Origin: Chloroflexota bacterium
GTDB taxonomy: Bacteria > Chloroflexota > Anaerolineae > Aggregatilineales > Phototrophicaceae
DNA length: 47,320 nucleotides
Assembly: GCA_011525385.1 (NCBI GenBank)
Contig: WTGF01000120.1
Span: forward strand, 1-47,320
Direction of reading: 5' to 3'
Numbering within the stretch: position 1 is the first letter of the stretch; the number at the start of each line of letters is the position of its first letter. A model generated the notes under the pieces. That model worked only from the letters and a program-made list of their open reading frames with translations. It searched no databases and was not told the DNA's origin. The translations under genes and the position numbers were made by a program. This document shows, in pieces, positions 25,963 to 33,949 of the stretch.

Positions 25963-27012
25963 CTATAGCGGAAACGGCCCCGATTGCAGGCTGATTCGTC
26001 GTCCCTGCGCGTTGGACGCGATCGCCGCGGACATGATCTCCGTCACATGGCGCGCCGCCCACAGATTCGATAATTCGGGCTGAGTTCCCGATGCGATGCA
26101 CCGCAGCCATTCCACATGTTGGTTGGGTACCCCGGGCGCTGGCAAGGTCTCTATAATTGGCGTAGCCCACTCTCGGTCAGCCGAGCCGGGACGTATGTAT
26201 TGGAGCGATTCACCGTCTTGTATCAACTTTCCAGTTGTCCCGTGCACGCGCAAGTATGACGACCTTGCCGGATCGCACCAACCGGTTTCCGCAGTGCCCA
26301 AGGCGCCGTTCTCGAAATCCAGGATGAGTGTGGCGGTGTCCTCCATGGCGGTTGCTTTGTTAACCGTCGTCATGCGCGCCGTCACCGCAGTGGCTGTGCC
26401 AAGCAGGGCGACCAAAGTTGCGATCGCGTAAACGCCCATGTCGATGAGGGCCCCGCCGCCCGCCGTATCCGCGTCGAAAAACCAGAAGTCGTCCTCGGCG
26501 CGCGGCTCTTCAAAAGTATCTGCCACTTCCGCGTAATAGACCTCGGGTCCGCCATGGCTGTGACGCGCCAGCGCGCCTGATACGAGCCCTATCGTTCCGG
26601 CGGCGATTTGCCTTCGTATCTCGTAGACGACCTCCCCAAAGGACGGTCGACAATAGACAATTTGCTCAGGTCGGGCCTCGCTGGCGGCAACGAGTTGATC
26701 GGCCTCTTCCATTGTTGTGCAGAGCGGCTTCTGCATGAACAGGTGCAAACCGCGCTCAAGGACTGCCAACCCAGCCTCGGCATGCAACGGATGCGGCAAT
26801 GCCACTATGACCGCGTCCAAGTCCTCGTCATTGAGCAGATCGTTCCAATCGGTCGAATAGCGCGGAACCGCAAAGCGATCGCATAGCAGTCGCAAGCGCC
26901 GTTCTGTGCGCCCGCAAATATGAGTCACTTGCATGCCTTCAATCGTGGCGATTTCCGGCAAATGACTGAGCGCGGCTATGCCCCCCGCGCCCAGGATACC
27001 GACCCTAATCAT
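25963..27012 (-). CDS. Gfo/Idh/MocA-family NAD(P)-dependent oxidoreductase
   Basis: A 349-residue sugar or cyclitol dehydrogenase. The Rossmann domain (about 1-120) starts GILGAGGIA. The usual EKP motif reads Q94-K95-P96 (LFMQKPL), keeping the catalytic Lys. The C-terminal substrate domain has GGGALIDMGVYAI, the counterpart of the D-x-G-x-H motif with Tyr in place of His. Members oxidise inositol, glucose-type sugars or glycosides. The ATG lies 8 nt inside the end of the upstream TIM-barrel gene, so the two are coupled; together they look like an inositol- or ketose-type oxidation/isomerisation pair. It is the last gene of the seven-gene minus-strand unit. Confidence 0.93.
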   Translation of the reverse strand: MIRVGILGAGGIAALSHLPEIATIEGMQVTHICGRTERRLRLLCDRFAVPRYSTDWNDLLNDEDLDAVIVALPHPLHAEAGLAVLERGLHLFMQKPLCTTMEEADQLVAASEARPEQIVYCRPSFGEVVYEIRRQIAAGTIGLVSGALARHSHGGPEVYYAEVADTFEEPRAEDDFWFFDADTAGGGALIDMGVYAIATLVALLGTATAVTARMTTVNKATAMEDTATLILDFENGALGTAETGWCDPARSSYLRVHGTTGKLIQDGESLQYIRPGSADREWATPIIETLPAPGVPNQHVEWLRCIASGTQPELSNLWAARHVTEIMSAAIASNAQGRRISLQSGPFPL

Positions 27013-27838
27013 CGAGATAGCGCCTCAAGAACTGGTAGCTGCGGCCGATGGAATCGACCATATCTTCGTTGCCGGTCTCGTCTTCAATCGCCAGGACGCC
27101 GTTATAGCCGATCTCCCTAAGCGCCCCTATGTAACCGTCCCAGGGCACCAGGCCCTCGCCGCAGGTCGCTTGCATCGTCTCTGGATTCCAGTCTTTGGCA
27201 TGGGTGTGGATGATCTTGTCGCCCAGGATATGAACGCCTTGAATGGTCCCCGCCTCCGAACCGAAACGCAACAGATTGCAAGGGTCATAATTCACGCGCA
27301 GCCAGGGATTGCCGATCTCGTCGATGAAGTCGCTGAGCGCTTGCGGAGATTCTTGACCGGTCTCGAGCGCGAAGTAGACGCCGACCTTCGCGCTATGTTC
27401 CGCGATCTCTCCGACCGAGCGCAGCAAGGTCTGATACGCGGGATCGGAACTGTCTTCGGGCAGCAGGCCCGCGTGCGTGGTAATGATATTCCCCCCTAGC
27501 TCCGCCGTGGTGTCCAGGGCTTCCTTGGTCTTGTCGATCCGCCACTGCAAACCTTCTTCTTCTTCCAAGCCGCCATAAGTCGTCGCGCCTTGCAACTGCG
27601 CGCAAAAGGCGCTAAATGACAGGCCGAGCGACTCGGCAATCTTGACGACCTCGCGGCGGTCCGCCGCGCTGCCCACTTCGGGGTCCAAAATACAGGGACT
27701 GTATTCCACGTTGACGATCCAGGGCTGTACCGATGTGCAGCCGACATCGGCGGCGATCTCCATTTGCCGCGCCAGCGTACGGACGTCGGGCGTCGCGCCC
27801 AGGGTCCAAAGGGCGCATCCGATTGAAAAGCCGCTCAT
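27005..27838 (-). CDS. sugar phosphate isomerase/epimerase-like TIM barrel (AP endonuclease 2 family)
   Basis: A 277-residue TIM barrel. Metal-site residues occur in family order: E159 (FALETGQ), D185 (VNYDPCN), H211 and H213 (IIHTHAKDWN) and E252 (AIEDETG). The W-D-G-Y block (VPWDGYIGALREIGYNG) near the C-terminus is typical of hydroxypyruvate isomerase and inosose-type enzymes. I place the start at the ATG at 27838, which has AAGGTGA seven bases upstream, rather than at a GTG nine bases earlier. The gap to the S9 peptidase gene is 87 nt, so it could be read through or have its own promoter; I found no convincing one. It overlaps the dehydrogenase by 8 nt. Confidence 0.92.
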   Translation of the reverse strand: MSGFSIGCALWTLGATPDVRTLARQMEIAADVGCTSVQPWIVNVEYSPCILDPEVGSAADRREVVKIAESLGLSFSAFCAQLQGATTYGGLEEEEGLQWRIDKTKEALDTTAELGGNIITTHAGLLPEDSSDPAYQTLLRSVGEIAEHSAKVGVYFALETGQESPQALSDFIDEIGNPWLRVNYDPCNLLRFGSEAGTIQGVHILGDKIIHTHAKDWNPETMQATCGEGLVPWDGYIGALREIGYNGVLAIEDETGNEDMVDSIGRSYQFLRRYLDD

Positions 27839-27925
27839 GCCTCTCACCTTTACCTTAATTGATGATTCTAGATTCCTATGATAACAAAGCTCGCTAAGTC
27901 TGGCATCGTTGCGCTATCGAACAGC

Positions 27926-29746
27926 CTATGAGTTCAACAAGTGCTTTGTGAACCACTGGACAATCGCGCTCACAGACTTTTTTCGATTCTGCTCCTTGCG
28001 GAACCCGTGTCCCTCGTCCGGAAACAGAATATACTCAACAGGTACGTTCCGCATTTGCAATTCTTCCACCACTTGTTCCGCTTCGTAGACCGGCACGTTG
28101 GTATCGTTGGCGCCATGCAATACCAGTGTAGGCGCTGTCACGCGATCCAGCTTGTGAATCGGGGACAAGGCATCCAGCAATTCACCTTCTGTATCCGGAT
28201 CACCATATTCAATCTTGGAGATGCTGGCCATCCAGGGTTCTGTCCGTTCGAAAAACGTCTTGAAATTGACTACGCCGTACAGATTCACGCCAGCGGCAAA
28301 CAGCTCGGGGAACTCCGCCAAGCCAGCCATGGTCATGTAACCGCCGTAAGAACCGCCCATGATGCCCAGCTTGTCCGCTTCCGCGATGCCAGCACCGATC
28401 AAATAATGTACGGTCGACGCGATATCTTGAATCGCGTCGAAGCGCAGCGCGCCGTTATCCAGATTGACGAAACGCTTGCCGAACCCGGACGACCCGCGCA
28501 CATTCGGCGCGAATACGGCGATTCCCTCCGACAGCAAGGCCTGATAGTCATAGCGGAAGCGCGGCTGTTCCTGACCTTCCGGTCCGCCATGAAAGCTGAA
28601 AACAGTGGGGAAGGGCGCATCAACATCGGGCGGCGTGTATAACCATCCTGTCAATGGCAGCCCGTCATGCGCCTGATATCGCAGCAAGCGCGCGGCGCCC
28701 AAGCGCTCAAGTTGAACGCCTATGCGAGGACTGCGCGTCAGTTGTCGCAATGACAAGGTCGCGATGTCCAGCACCCAAATATCCGGCGGCAGCCGCGAAC
28801 CGCTGACGCACATTGCCAGCCGAGAGCCGTCGGCTGAAAAACGCAAGTCCTCGACAATTTCGCCCGGCAAATCGACTTCGCATTGCTTGTCGGCCGCCGG
28901 CAAGTTGATCAGTTCCAATTTATGCCGCCCGGCGATATTCCAAACCATGGCCGCCGATTTGTCGCTCGGGCTGATCGCAAATTCGACCAACTCCGCGTCG
29001 TCGCGCGTTTGCAGAACGCGCCATTCTTCGTCCTCACCGAGGGACAGGCGACAGAGACTTGCCAAGTCCTGATCCCGGTTGGAGATCAGATATACGTGGC
29101 GCTCGTTGGCGGAGAAGCGCGGGTTTTCGAAACTTGCGGGCGGGTCATGAGGCGTCAGCAGCCGTTCCTGATTCTCAAACAGATCTACCAGATGAACATT
29201 ATTGTCGCCGCGATAGACGATCCGCTTGACAAGGGCGCGGTCACCGTCGGCGGTCACATCTTCGACGACGCCGGTACCAGAGTTCTTCGTCAGCTTTTCT
29301 GCCGCTCCGCTCTCGACACAAATGCGAAAACTATCCATCGAGTCACTCTGATCCATATTCGACGAAAAGAGGAGGTAACGACCGTCTTTCGTCCAGACAT
29401 TGAGCCAGTTGTTGGTCGAACCGCCTTTTGTCAGCCGGCGGCGGTCGTCCCCGTCCGGCCGCACGAGGTCGATTTGCACATTCATGCCGCCGCCAGGCGC
29501 CGATTCAACCGCCAACCACTCCCCATCCGGCGACCACAACACAGTGTTGACTTGTTCATCAAAGGCGGTTACTGCTTCGGGGAAGCCCCCTGACAGGGCG
29601 ATACGCCATACCTGAGGACTGCCTGTCAAGTCACTGACAAAGGCTAATTCCTGCCCATCCGGCGAGAAGCTCGGCGACCAGCACCTGCCCACCTTCGCCA
29701 TCAACAGGATAGATTCATCGACCGCCCATTTGCTTTCGGCACTCAT
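27926..29746 (-). CDS. S9-family serine peptidase (prolyl oligopeptidase / acylaminoacyl-peptidase-like)
   Basis: A 606-residue cytoplasmic peptidase. The N-terminal part (about 1-355) is a WD40-like beta-propeller with repeated SPDG-type turns (SFSPDGQELAFVS, LWSPDGEWLAVE, RFSADGSRLAM). The C-terminal alpha/beta-hydrolase has the catalytic triad S466 (GGSYGGYM), D548 (HGANDTNVP) and H580 (DEGHGF). Family enzymes cleave short peptides after proline or remove acylated N-terminal residues. No signal peptide is present. The ATG overlaps the stop of the upstream methyltransferase-like gene as ATGA. Placed downstream of a peptide-type ABC importer, it fits hydrolysis of imported oligopeptides. Confidence 0.94.
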   Translation of the reverse strand: MSAESKWAVDESILLMAKVGRCWSPSFSPDGQELAFVSDLTGSPQVWRIALSGGFPEAVTAFDEQVNTVLWSPDGEWLAVESAPGGGMNVQIDLVRPDGDDRRRLTKGGSTNNWLNVWTKDGRYLLFSSNMDQSDSMDSFRICVESGAAEKLTKNSGTGVVEDVTADGDRALVKRIVYRGDNNVHLVDLFENQERLLTPHDPPASFENPRFSANERHVYLISNRDQDLASLCRLSLGEDEEWRVLQTRDDAELVEFAISPSDKSAAMVWNIAGRHKLELINLPAADKQCEVDLPGEIVEDLRFSADGSRLAMCVSGSRLPPDIWVLDIATLSLRQLTRSPRIGVQLERLGAARLLRYQAHDGLPLTGWLYTPPDVDAPFPTVFSFHGGPEGQEQPRFRYDYQALLSEGIAVFAPNVRGSSGFGKRFVNLDNGALRFDAIQDIASTVHYLIGAGIAEADKLGIMGGSYGGYMTMAGLAEFPELFAAGVNLYGVVNFKTFFERTEPWMASISKIEYGDPDTEGELLDALSPIHKLDRVTAPTLVLHGANDTNVPVYEAEQVVEELQMRNVPVEYILFPDEGHGFRKEQNRKKSVSAIVQWFTKHLLNS

Positions 29747-31983
29747 GTTTCCGCCTGTCTATGCGCAAATATTAGAACCAAAGTCGCAACGACATAGGCA
29801 GCGCAACCGAGCCATAGAACCGAAGCGAATCCAGTTGTTATCGAAAGCAGTACGGCGACGACAGAGCCTGCGACCGTCATCAATCCGTTCACGGACCATG
29901 CTACCGCCACCTGCCGCCGGTCGCCCCGGCCAATGAAATCAAGCGCCTGTGGAAAAGGGATGCCCATGAACATCGCCAGCGGAAGCGTGAGGATTATGAC
30001 GACCAAGCCGCGAAGGATCAAGCTCGCGGCAAGTAGTTCTTGAGCAATTACGGGCCAGACCAGGCTCCATACAATCGCGAGGATTGCGATGGTCGCGGTG
30101 GTCACCGCATTGGTCAAATGAGGACGCGCGTCCAGATAATCGCGAAAGAAACGTTGACTGATGCCGCTGCCAAGCCCGCCGCCCACAAGAAACGTCGCCA
30201 GAACAATTGTCACGGCAAATGTCGGATGACCGAGGAAGAGCCGTGTCTGTTGGATCGCATAGATTTCCAGCGCAATGAAACCCAGGCCCAACATGGCGAA
30301 GAACGCGGGCATTGATCTCGTGGCTTGGGCTCCCGCTCGACGCCACTGACGAATGTAGAGCATCAGCAAAACAAAAGACGCAAGCGCGACAACAATTGTC
30401 AGCGGTATCAGAGTAGTCGGGATTCCGCGTTCGAACTGAAAGAAATAGGGTCGGTCATCTGTGGGCGGGGAGATGTCGTCGGCGCTCGCAGCAACTAGCA
30501 TATCAAAGGACGCCTCGCCGTTGTCTACCGCATCCAGGGGCGGGCGCGCCAATACATGGGGCAAAAGCAAGGGCGTGAAACCAACCTCACGAGCAATCGC
30601 GCCCAATACCAATGAATCGTCTTGCGTATAAGGCTCCGCGCCGATCATTAGAAGAGGAACCGGTGGATCGCTTTTCTCATCAACTATCGCCACGAGGTGT
30701 TTCATAGCCCCCTGGTCAGTTAAGCCGAGGTCGCGTAAAGCGGCGAGCGCCGTCGATACGGCGCGCGTCAAGGTGATCTCGTCGTAGAGCTTGAGCGCGA
30801 TCTGCCCGCCGTCCTTGAGCCGCGCCAGGTAATCGGCAAAAGCCTCCGCGGTGTATATCGTATTCTCGGAAAGCGCATACCCTCCCCGCTCCGCGGCTAA
30901 TGTGACAACTTGAGACAAATAGATCAAATCATAGTCCTCGGTCGCGCGGCGCAATGCGCTCCGCCCATCGTCGATGATAAGCTCGACTTCCGGTTGATTG
31001 TAAAGATCGCCGTTGATGCCGCGCCATTCGTCGACGAGCGCCACGCTCGCCGGGTTGACTTCGACAGCGGTGACCGCCTGCGCGTTGCCCTGCAGGGCGA
31101 AATAAACATCCAGCCCAGCGCCCGGACCGATGATAAAAACGCTTTCGGGTTGCTCTGTCGCAAATGGGAAGAATCCGATGTCTCTAATCAGCTCTTGCCG
31201 GGCCGCTGCCGAGGGCATGATTGAGGCAGCGCCACCGTCCACATAGATACGCATGGGACCGCCATCGCCCGGTTCAACCAGGTCAGTACGCGCAAAGGCA
31301 TCCCAACGACTTTGCAGTATCTTTCCTCCCGAATTCAAGGGACCGGTAATTGCCTTTCTTGTCGCCAGCGACGACATATCGATTTCGAGGAACGGCGCCC
31401 CAACATTGCCGCCAAAGAGTAGGGCGGACAATCCAATGCAGAGCGCCACGATCCAGCGGCCCCGATGCCTTACCAGGTAGAGCCCGGCAATGGCAAAGCC
31501 CAATGCGGCGACCAGCGCGGCGTTGATCGCGCCGAAACGATCCAGCAGCGGAATCGCGATCAATGCAGCGACGCCGGCGCCTAACAAATCACTCATATAC
31601 AGCAGGCGGCTCGCCCCGGGACTCTGGCTGAACAGCGACGACATCGCCAAGCCGAAGAAAAAGTAGGGCAAGGCCAGCAAAGGGAAAAGGATGATCTGCA
31701 GATCCAGCGAGGCGCCCAGTACCGCAAAAGCGAGCAGTAGCAGGGTGCTCAATGTCCCGCCACAAGCGTAAAGCGCGGGCCGGTTGGCCCCCGCCATAAC
31801 CGGGCGTAGCGCGGGGGCAGCCGCGCCGATGCCGATCCCGAAGATCGCAATTGAAATGACAAGAAAGACATATGGCGGGAAAAAGAGAACGGAGAATAAG
31901 CGCGTTAAGACAATTTCCAACAGTAGGGCGCTGGCCGAGAGTACTGCCGTCCCGATGAGACTTTGTGTATTGACAGCGGACAT
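29743..31983 (-). CDS. polytopic membrane protein with embedded spermidine-synthase-like domain
   Basis: A 746-residue protein built as membrane, soluble, membrane. Residues about 1-195 hold roughly six hydrophobic helices, about 200-520 a soluble SAM-methyltransferase/spermidine-synthase-like fold, and about 525-746 another six or so helices. In the soluble part, GPGAG (286-290), E308 (AVEVNP) and DDGR (338-341) match the nucleotide-binding motifs of the fold. Such fused spermidine-synthase-like membrane proteins are widespread but poorly characterised; whether they make polyamines is unclear. The gene is 9 nt after DppC and overlaps the S9 peptidase by 4 nt, so it is locked into this peptide-transport operon. 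Its role there is not known. Confidence 0.9.
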   Translation of the reverse strand: MSAVNTQSLIGTAVLSASALLLEIVLTRLFSVLFFPPYVFLVISIAIFGIGIGAAAPALRPVMAGANRPALYACGGTLSTLLLLAFAVLGASLDLQIILFPLLALPYFFFGLAMSSLFSQSPGASRLLYMSDLLGAGVAALIAIPLLDRFGAINAALVAALGFAIAGLYLVRHRGRWIVALCIGLSALLFGGNVGAPFLEIDMSSLATRKAITGPLNSGGKILQSRWDAFARTDLVEPGDGGPMRIYVDGGAASIMPSAAARQELIRDIGFFPFATEQPESVFIIGPGAGLDVYFALQGNAQAVTAVEVNPASVALVDEWRGINGDLYNQPEVELIIDDGRSALRRATEDYDLIYLSQVVTLAAERGGYALSENTIYTAEAFADYLARLKDGGQIALKLYDEITLTRAVSTALAALRDLGLTDQGAMKHLVAIVDEKSDPPVPLLMIGAEPYTQDDSLVLGAIAREVGFTPLLLPHVLARPPLDAVDNGEASFDMLVAASADDISPPTDDRPYFFQFERGIPTTLIPLTIVVALASFVLLMLYIRQWRRAGAQATRSMPAFFAMLGLGFIALEIYAIQQTRLFLGHPTFAVTIVLATFLVGGGLGSGISQRFFRDYLDARPHLTNAVTTATIAILAIVWSLVWPVIAQELLAASLILRGLVVIILTLPLAMFMGIPFPQALDFIGRGDRRQVAVAWSVNGLMTVAGSVVAVLLSITTGFASVLWLGCAAYVVATLVLIFAHRQAET

Positions 31984-31992
31984 CGGCGATGC

Positions 31993-32898
31993 CTAGCGCC
32001 GCAATTTGGGATCGAGCGCGTCTCTCAATCCGTCGCCGAGGAAATTGAAACCCATCACCGTGAAGAAGATAGCCAAACCCGGGAAAACACCCATCCAGCC
32101 CGACTGGCGGAAAAAGTCGCGCCCTTCGGAGAGCATCCTGCCCCAGCTCGGATCAGGCGGCTGCGTGCCCAGGCCGAAGAAACTCAGCGCCGCTTCCGCC
32201 AGAATCGCGAAAGCCAGGCTAAGCGTGATTTCCACGATAATCGGCGAAAGGACGTTGGGCAGCACATGCGTCAGCAGAATGCGTATATCGCCGGCCCCCA
32301 TCGCCTGCGCCGCAATGATGAATTCTTCATTGCGAATGCCCAATACAGCGGCGCGGGCGATGCGCGCGAATATCGGGATGTAGACGATACCGATGGCGAT
32401 CATGGCATTGCCGATGCCTTTGCCAAGTGCCGCCATAATCGCAATCGCCAGCAGAATTGCCGGGAAGGCGTAAAGCACGTCCATGGCCCGCATGATGACT
32501 TCGTCAGTGAGTCGGGTGCTGTAACCGGCGACTAAACCGAGGCTAACGCCGACGATGGTTGCCACGCTAACTGCGACAAAGCCCACCTGCAAGGAGACGC
32601 GCGCGCCTATGATGATGCGCGAGAAAATGTCGCGTCCAAAGTCGTCCGTACCCATCCAATGCTGAATGGAGGGGTTGCCAAAGCGATTGGAGAAATCCAT
32701 GCCATTTGGATCATAGGGCGTGATCGCCGGACCAAATATGCCCATCACCACGACAATGAGCAAGACGAAGGCGCCGAACATCGCCAGATGATGCCGGAGC
32801 AAGCGGCGGAGCGCGTCCCGCCAGAGCGTGTTTGCCGGACCTAGCGGCTCATAGGATTTTGCTTTGAGTCCGCGAGAACGTTCTGAAGTCTCTACCAA
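31993..32898 (-). CDS. peptide/nickel-type ABC transporter permease, DppC-like
   Basis: A 301-residue inner-membrane permease with six predicted helices. It has the signature HWMGTDDFGRDIFSRIIIGARVSLQVGF near the N-terminus and the coupling loop EEFIIAAQAMGAGDIRILLTHVLPNVLSP. The C-terminal NFLGDGLRDALDPKLRR is the standard DppC ending. It is separated from DppB by 12 nt and from the next gene by 9 nt. It pairs with DppB. DppD/DppF-type ATPase genes are absent from the operon, so the ATPases must come from elsewhere. Confidence 0.95.
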   Translation of the reverse strand: MVETSERSRGLKAKSYEPLGPANTLWRDALRRLLRHHLAMFGAFVLLIVVVMGIFGPAITPYDPNGMDFSNRFGNPSIQHWMGTDDFGRDIFSRIIIGARVSLQVGFVAVSVATIVGVSLGLVAGYSTRLTDEVIMRAMDVLYAFPAILLAIAIMAALGKGIGNAMIAIGIVYIPIFARIARAAVLGIRNEEFIIAAQAMGAGDIRILLTHVLPNVLSPIIVEITLSLAFAILAEAALSFFGLGTQPPDPSWGRMLSEGRDFFRQSGWMGVFPGLAIFFTVMGFNFLGDGLRDALDPKLRR

Positions 32899-32910
32899 GG
32901 GATCAGTCGC

Positions 32911-33858
32911 CTATACGTATTCGATGCGCGGATCGAGCAAGAAATAAAGCAGATCAACGAACAAGTTTACCATTGTAACCATCACCGCCACGACCAGGAC
33001 TGCGCCTTGCAACAAGGGATAATCCCGCTCTTCCACCGCGTTCAGCGCCAGCCGCCCCAAACCCGGCCAGGAGAAGACCACTTCGACAATGACAATGCCG
33101 CTGAAGAGCGCGGTGATCTGCAAGCCGATGATGGTGACGATATTGATCAGGGCGTTGCGAAGGGCATGGTTTACCACAACAGCGCGTTCCGCCAGGCCCT
33201 TCGCCCGCGCGGTCTGCACATAATTCGCGTTGAGTACGTCCAGCATGGCGCTGCGGATAAAGCGCGTCTGTATCGAAGCGCTGACGAATCCGGCGGTGAA
33301 GGCGGGCAGAATGATGTGCGCCAGCCAGTCCCCCGGATCTTCGGCGATCGGCGTGTAACCGCTGGGCGGCAGCAAGCCCAGATTCAGGGAGACAACGATA
33401 ACCAGGAGAATGCCCATCCAAAATGTTGGGACGGACACGCCAATCTGGCTGAACAAGGTCGCCACGACGTCAATGGCGCTGCCCGGTTTCAAGGCCGAGA
33501 TCATGCCGATCGGGAAGGCAATCGCCAGGCCAATGGCCAGGGATACCATGGCCAACTCGAAGGAAGGGCCGATGCGCCCCCAGAGTTGCGCGGCGACTTC
33601 CTGGCCATTGAGCAAGCTCTGGCCCAGATCACCGCGCGCGGCGCGGCCCAGCCAGGAGATATATTGTTCAAGGATTGGTCGATCAAGCCCCAGGCGTTCC
33701 CGCAAGCCAAGCACGGCTTCGTCGCTGGCATAGGGTCCCAACATCACACGCGCTGGATCGCCCGGCACGATTTGCACAATGATGAAGACCACAATCGTGA
33801 CGCCCAGAACAACAACAATTGCGGAAAGCAAGCGCTGCAGAACGTACTGATAGTTCAC
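32911..33858 (-). CDS. peptide/nickel-type ABC transporter permease, DppB-like
   Basis: A 315-residue inner-membrane permease. The N-terminus NYQYVLQRLLSAIVVVLGVTIVVFIIVQIVPGDPA is typical of DppB, and the C-terminal VVFSWPGLGRLALNAVEERDYPLLQG and LLYFLLDPRIEYV close the family pattern. I chose the GTG at 33858 because it gives the usual short N-tail before the first helix. A TTG 60 nt upstream (33918) is in frame but would sit in the arm of the stem-loop at 33909-33942 and adds a non-conserved Arg-rich tail. Neither start has a strong ribosome site, so the start is uncertain. It pairs with DppC to form the channel fed by the binding protein at 33950. Confidence 0.93.
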   Translation of the reverse strand: MNYQYVLQRLLSAIVVVLGVTIVVFIIVQIVPGDPARVMLGPYASDEAVLGLRERLGLDRPILEQYISWLGRAARGDLGQSLLNGQEVAAQLWGRIGPSFELAMVSLAIGLAIAFPIGMISALKPGSAIDVVATLFSQIGVSVPTFWMGILLVIVVSLNLGLLPPSGYTPIAEDPGDWLAHIILPAFTAGFVSASIQTRFIRSAMLDVLNANYVQTARAKGLAERAVVVNHALRNALINIVTIIGLQITALFSGIVIVEVVFSWPGLGRLALNAVEERDYPLLQGAVLVVAVMVTMVNLFVDLLYFLLDPRIEYV

Positions 33859-33908
33859 GCCGGTCTTGTCCCGAAACTCAGATGCGATTTGGTTTTGGGG
33901 GGAACGAC

Positions 33909-33942
33909 GCGGGCGCAACTCGAAAGATCAAATTGCGCCCGC
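33909..33942 (-). other. stem-loop between binding-protein and permease genes
   Basis: GCGGGCGCAA and TTGCGCCCGC form a perfect 10-bp stem with a 14-nt loop, starting 7 nt after the stop codon of the binding-protein gene. No T run follows. It is in the same place as the stem-loops in the other three importer operons and probably protects the 3' end of the binding-protein message. Confidence 0.75.
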
Positions 33943-33949
33943 AAGACGA

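Noticed and set aside
33859..33918. Extended DppB start at a TTG
   Set aside because: The extra 20 residues are Arg-rich and atypical, and the TTG falls in the arm of a perfect stem-loop. The GTG at 33858 gives the normal N-terminus.
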